Below are positions 60,414-64,000 of a DNA stretch of 64,000 nt, piece by piece. The notes beneath the pieces are model-generated. The model was given only the letters and a program-made list of their open reading frames with translations. It ran no database searches and had not been told where the DNA came from. The stretch covers positions 23,560,001 to 23,624,000 of the forward strand of contig OY756970.1 in assembly GCA_963580455.1 (NCBI GenBank). Direction: 5' to 3'. Each line of letters opens with the position of its first letter. Position 1 is the stretch's first letter. The stretch comes from Euonymus europaeus. Its lineage: Eukaryota > Streptophyta > Magnoliopsida > Celastrales > Celastraceae. Position numbers and translations under genes: made by a program.

Positions 60414-63400
60414 TCCATTCACAATCTGATCTTGTTCTTCTGCATTGAAAATAAATACTATGTCAAGAGGCGACAGAGGAGATGTGGAGAGCAAAGAAAT
60501 AGCAAAAAAAGGGCCAGAGAGTGATGAAGAGAAGACTTGTTAATAATTACAGGAGAGTTCTTTGAAGCAAGCCAAAGAAAAAGGCTTTGGTCGTAAATAA
60601 TTCCGGATTGATTTTATTTTTATTTTATATTTTGTCTTTTTTTTTGGACTTTGTTCCATTGATGTATGTGTAATTACGATATTATGGCCCACTATAACAA
60701 GCATTTATTTGATCAACTCTGGTTAGACATGCAAGATTAATATATAGTATTTTTGTAAAATATTTTTACACAATATTATTGAATAATACATATTTTTTAT
60801 TTTGCATTAAATAATTATCTATATCATATAAATATATATAATATTATATTTTATTAAATTCGGTTTGGTGTTATCAAAAGCTTGGTAACCTTCGAATTTG
60901 ATCCGGAACCGGTGATGGTCCGGAAGATTCGACCCAAAATCAATAGCAATTGCCAATGTCCAAGTCCAGTAGTCAAGGTGAATAGGTGATGGTCGGCTCG
61001 TCCAAAGTATAAAGGCCCGCCTTGTAGTAAGTCCTATCCAATTTCAAAGTCCAGTGGTCAAGCAAAACTGTAAAGGGCCAGGTGCGGACTAAGTCTTGGC
61101 TAAAAACAAAGCCCTTCAGAAATTCTCTTCGGCCCATCTTAAAGGTCCGTCTTGATTTGCCCCAGGCCGGGTAGGCTCAAGTCCATTTCCAGCGTTCAAG
61201 TCTAAATGAAGGTCTGTAATGAGAGACGGCCCTCGACAAACGCAGAAAATTGAGAGACGGCTAGTTTAGTTGCTACAATGGTAAATTTACTTAGACAATT
61301 CCCTAAGAAGCTAGAATCTTCGAGTAAAGTAACGGACTTGATTTAATAATAATAAAGAAGTCAACATTTGATCTTTCAACTTTCCCAGATGCACCGTACC
61401 GTACATCTACTCATTTGGATTCAGCCTACATCCATCCATCCATCCATCACCTCCACCTATATCTTTATTGCATATAATTTAATTATATATCGTGATTTGT
61501 TTTTAATTATTTATTTATGATCTAACAATTCCAGTGATGATGACAGTAAGTTATGGATCTTATCTTACTCACAGATTTATGTGACTTGTGTTCGAGTCAT
61601 TCATCATAAATATAGACCGTAGAACCCTCTAAACATTAGGTCACTTTTCAAGACTAGCCAATCATGCCCTTGTATGTGGATTGTCTCTGCAAAATAAAAA
61701 TGTTGGGCAGGTGCACGCGCGCACGTGAGTGAGATGATGCACACGATTCCCAAAGTCGCGTAAGTTGATTCCATTTTTGTAAAAAGGGAATCTTTCCATA
61801 AATGGAAACAAAAGTGGTGCAGCTGGCGGAGGCCATTGTAGTAAATAATTGGGGTGGGGGTGAGGTATGGCACGTACATGTTTTGATGGATGTGCAGTCG
61901 CCATCGACGACGACAACTATACATTACAATTTACACATTGCATGTGCCCCCCTCCTCTTCGATGTCTCAAAGGGTCAATGTCTATGTCCCTTCCTGTCCT
62001 ATACGGTATACTATATTGTAATTGATTGATTAAAACGTGTCTGAAAGTTCACGACTTGTACTAACAACAATTTCACATTCTGAATTTCAACCATTTTTTT
62101 TTTTTTTTACATTTACTGCAAAACTTTAACTCTAGTCATGTGAGTAAGCTCATAATTTATTTATTTACTTTTCTAATATGTACTGGTTTAGTGTAATTTT
62201 GGTTGCAATCCGTCAAAAACCCGAATAAAATAAAAAGAGTTACAAATTGGCAGCTTGCGTAAAATTTTATTGAACCTGAGTCAAAATAATATGTATTGAT
62301 TTAGTGTGTGAAATTAAACTTTTCTGGCATCAAAAGAAAATGAATCGAGTAGATTTAGACAGAGTTAGTGTGGAGCAACTATAGCTACTAATAAATTAAA
62401 ACAAGAGAGATCATATTGTTTTGTTGCGAGTTTTTGGGTGCAATGGCCTCATCAGCCATTTTTGTGCGTCTCATTCCAGTTTTGGAGCCAGTTGTACCTC
62501 AAATCATTCTCGCATACAAAATTGTTTGACACCTCAAATTAAAAGTGTATTGCACATACAATGTACTCGTATATTCCTTATGTTCCCCATGACCTCAATG
62601 TACTCTTAATTAAGAAAATTTATGAGAGAATGTGACAAAAGCAACAATTTTCAAAATAGATTCCCCCAAATATTGAATTATAAACCAAATACAACATAAA
62701 ATGCTTACCAACTTATTTATAGAGATGCATATGTTGTATCCAAATATTACGTACTAGGAGTGATATATATATATATATTATTATTTTTTAAATTGAGAAT
62801 GATGTATATGAATTTATTTTTTAAACATTTGATATGAGTTTAAAAAAGATTTTCAAGGTCCCATGCATACTTTTCTTTCTTTTTTATTTGATGACGTGAT
62901 AAATTAGACAACAAACTTAGCATGTTGTCACTGCAAAAGGACTTAAAGTGAAAGTGAAAACCAAACTCATAATTTTTTTACAGTCTATGTAATTTGACTG
63001 CATAGAGATTCAACCTTGTCTATCCTCCAAATGATTTGACATCGATCGGAAACATTTATTTCACGACAATCTTGATATAATTTTGCACAAAAGAATCCTC
63101 ATGCTCAATCAGCACGAAGTACAATGATAACTTGTATGTCAATAATTAACCAGTTTCTTCCATGTAATTAGGACCACATAACTTGATGGTTCTCATCCAA
63201 TAAACCACCACCACCTCAGTATATATTATGTACGTGCTTTTTTGGAGGGACAAATTAAGGTCTGCCCAAGAGGTTATTATACGGGCAGATCGAGCTCATT
63301 CAATGCAGGAGGCTTTCCCTTTGACGCAACCTCTATGTTTGGCTAATGGGTCCACAATTTATTTAATTAACAAGCTTTTGCACTGCATAGACAACAAGAG

Positions 63401-64000
63401 AACGTGATTCATGTGCCCTAAAACTAGAAGTTTCTTCTTTAATATATGGGCCTGGCTTATTTACTGATAAAGCCCGATCCAATATTATAACCTTGGGTCC
63501 AGTAACCATCTGAATAAAACTTCTACTTGCTGCGCTGTAGTTTGTTGCTTCTGTTTTCTGAGACTCACTTTAGAAAAATAATAATTAATACCATATTGTC
63601 GGTTATCCAATTAGACATGGAACAAAGATATTACCACGTCATGGGTACTAAAGGGATTATAAGGAAATTAATGAATTAAGTTATGTTTGTAATGGGCCTA
63701 AATAAGGGCCCACTAGAAGGCAGTTCACACTTCACACAAAGGTTGGGCCGAAAATTGAATTTGAGCTTGATTCCGCTTATTAAACTAGTTGGAAACTCTT
63801 AAAATTTAAGTTTTAATAATTGTTATAAATAAAATTAATTTTTAAATATATGCCATAGTGATATAATTATAATCAATTTAGTATCGACATATATATGTTT
63901 ACAGAAATATTTTATCTCGTTAAAATATTGTTGTAAATAAATGAATTACGGTCGATCCGAATTTTAAACAAATAAATAATAATTAGAGAAAAGAAAAACA
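60414..64000. other. Gene-free right end
   Basis: After the laccase 3' UTR there are 3.5 kb with no protein- or RNA-coding sequence I can support. A GC-richer patch at about 60880-61260 holds repeated words (AAGTCCAGTAGTCAAGG / AAAGTCCAGTGGTCAAGC, and GGTGATGGTC twice) and looks like an eroded repeat. AT dinucleotide runs occur near 62765. The rest is ordinary AT-rich DNA. Confidence 0.5.

Noticed and set aside
61604..62029. Overlapping open frames on both strands
   Set aside because: Short, no ATG context, no splice structure, no family likeness.

Overview
The window is nuclear DNA of a flowering plant, most likely a eudicot. The AT-rich intergenic DNA, GT-AG introns, plant-only families (UGT with a PSPG box, plant laccase, class I small heat-shock protein, NPF transporter, DUF641 and DUF3527 proteins) and plant TRIM, CACTA and hAT-type elements all point that way. 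I cannot name the species. All intron-exon models were joined by hand from splice signals and reading frame. Where totals are given, coding lengths divide by three and end in a stop.

Layout, left to right: copper transporter COPT (-); UGT76-like glucosyltransferase (+); class I sHSP (+) with a perfect heat-shock element; a broken coiled-coil pseudogene (-); a 2.7 kb array of about 18 SINE-like modules in strictly alternating orientation (9435-12160); a DUF3527 protein (+); a RING-CH membrane protein (-); PCNA (-) and mitochondrial uncoupling protein UCP/PUMP (+) sharing a short divergent promoter region; a DUF641 (GIL1/IRKI-like) protein (-); an RBM22/MAC5-type spliceosomal zinc-finger protein (+); the cytosolic alpha-glucan phosphorylase PHS2 with 15 exons (-); a CRCK-type receptor-like cytoplasmic kinase (-) broken by transposons; a small one-TM protein, probably mitochondrial (-); an NPF8/PTR1-like peptide transporter (-); and a laccase (+). 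Nothing gene-like is recognised in the last 3.6 kb.

Two regions stand out. First, the 9.4-12.2 kb array: tRNA-headed modules face each other head to head and tail to tail, giving nested palindromes, chimeric modules and a 344 bp internal duplication. Second, the CRCK kinase: its last coding exon is interrupted by an LTR TRIM (5 bp target duplication TTGCA) and by a TIR MITE (3 bp duplication TAA), and the open frame resumes exactly in register on the far side of each. A second TRIM-like element with inverted LTRs sits in the preceding intron.

The genes are unrelated housekeeping and stress genes, not a pathway cluster. Regulatory signals that read clearly are the HSE before the sHSP, E2F and telo-box motifs before PCNA, AC elements before the laccase, and a miR397 target site inside the laccase.
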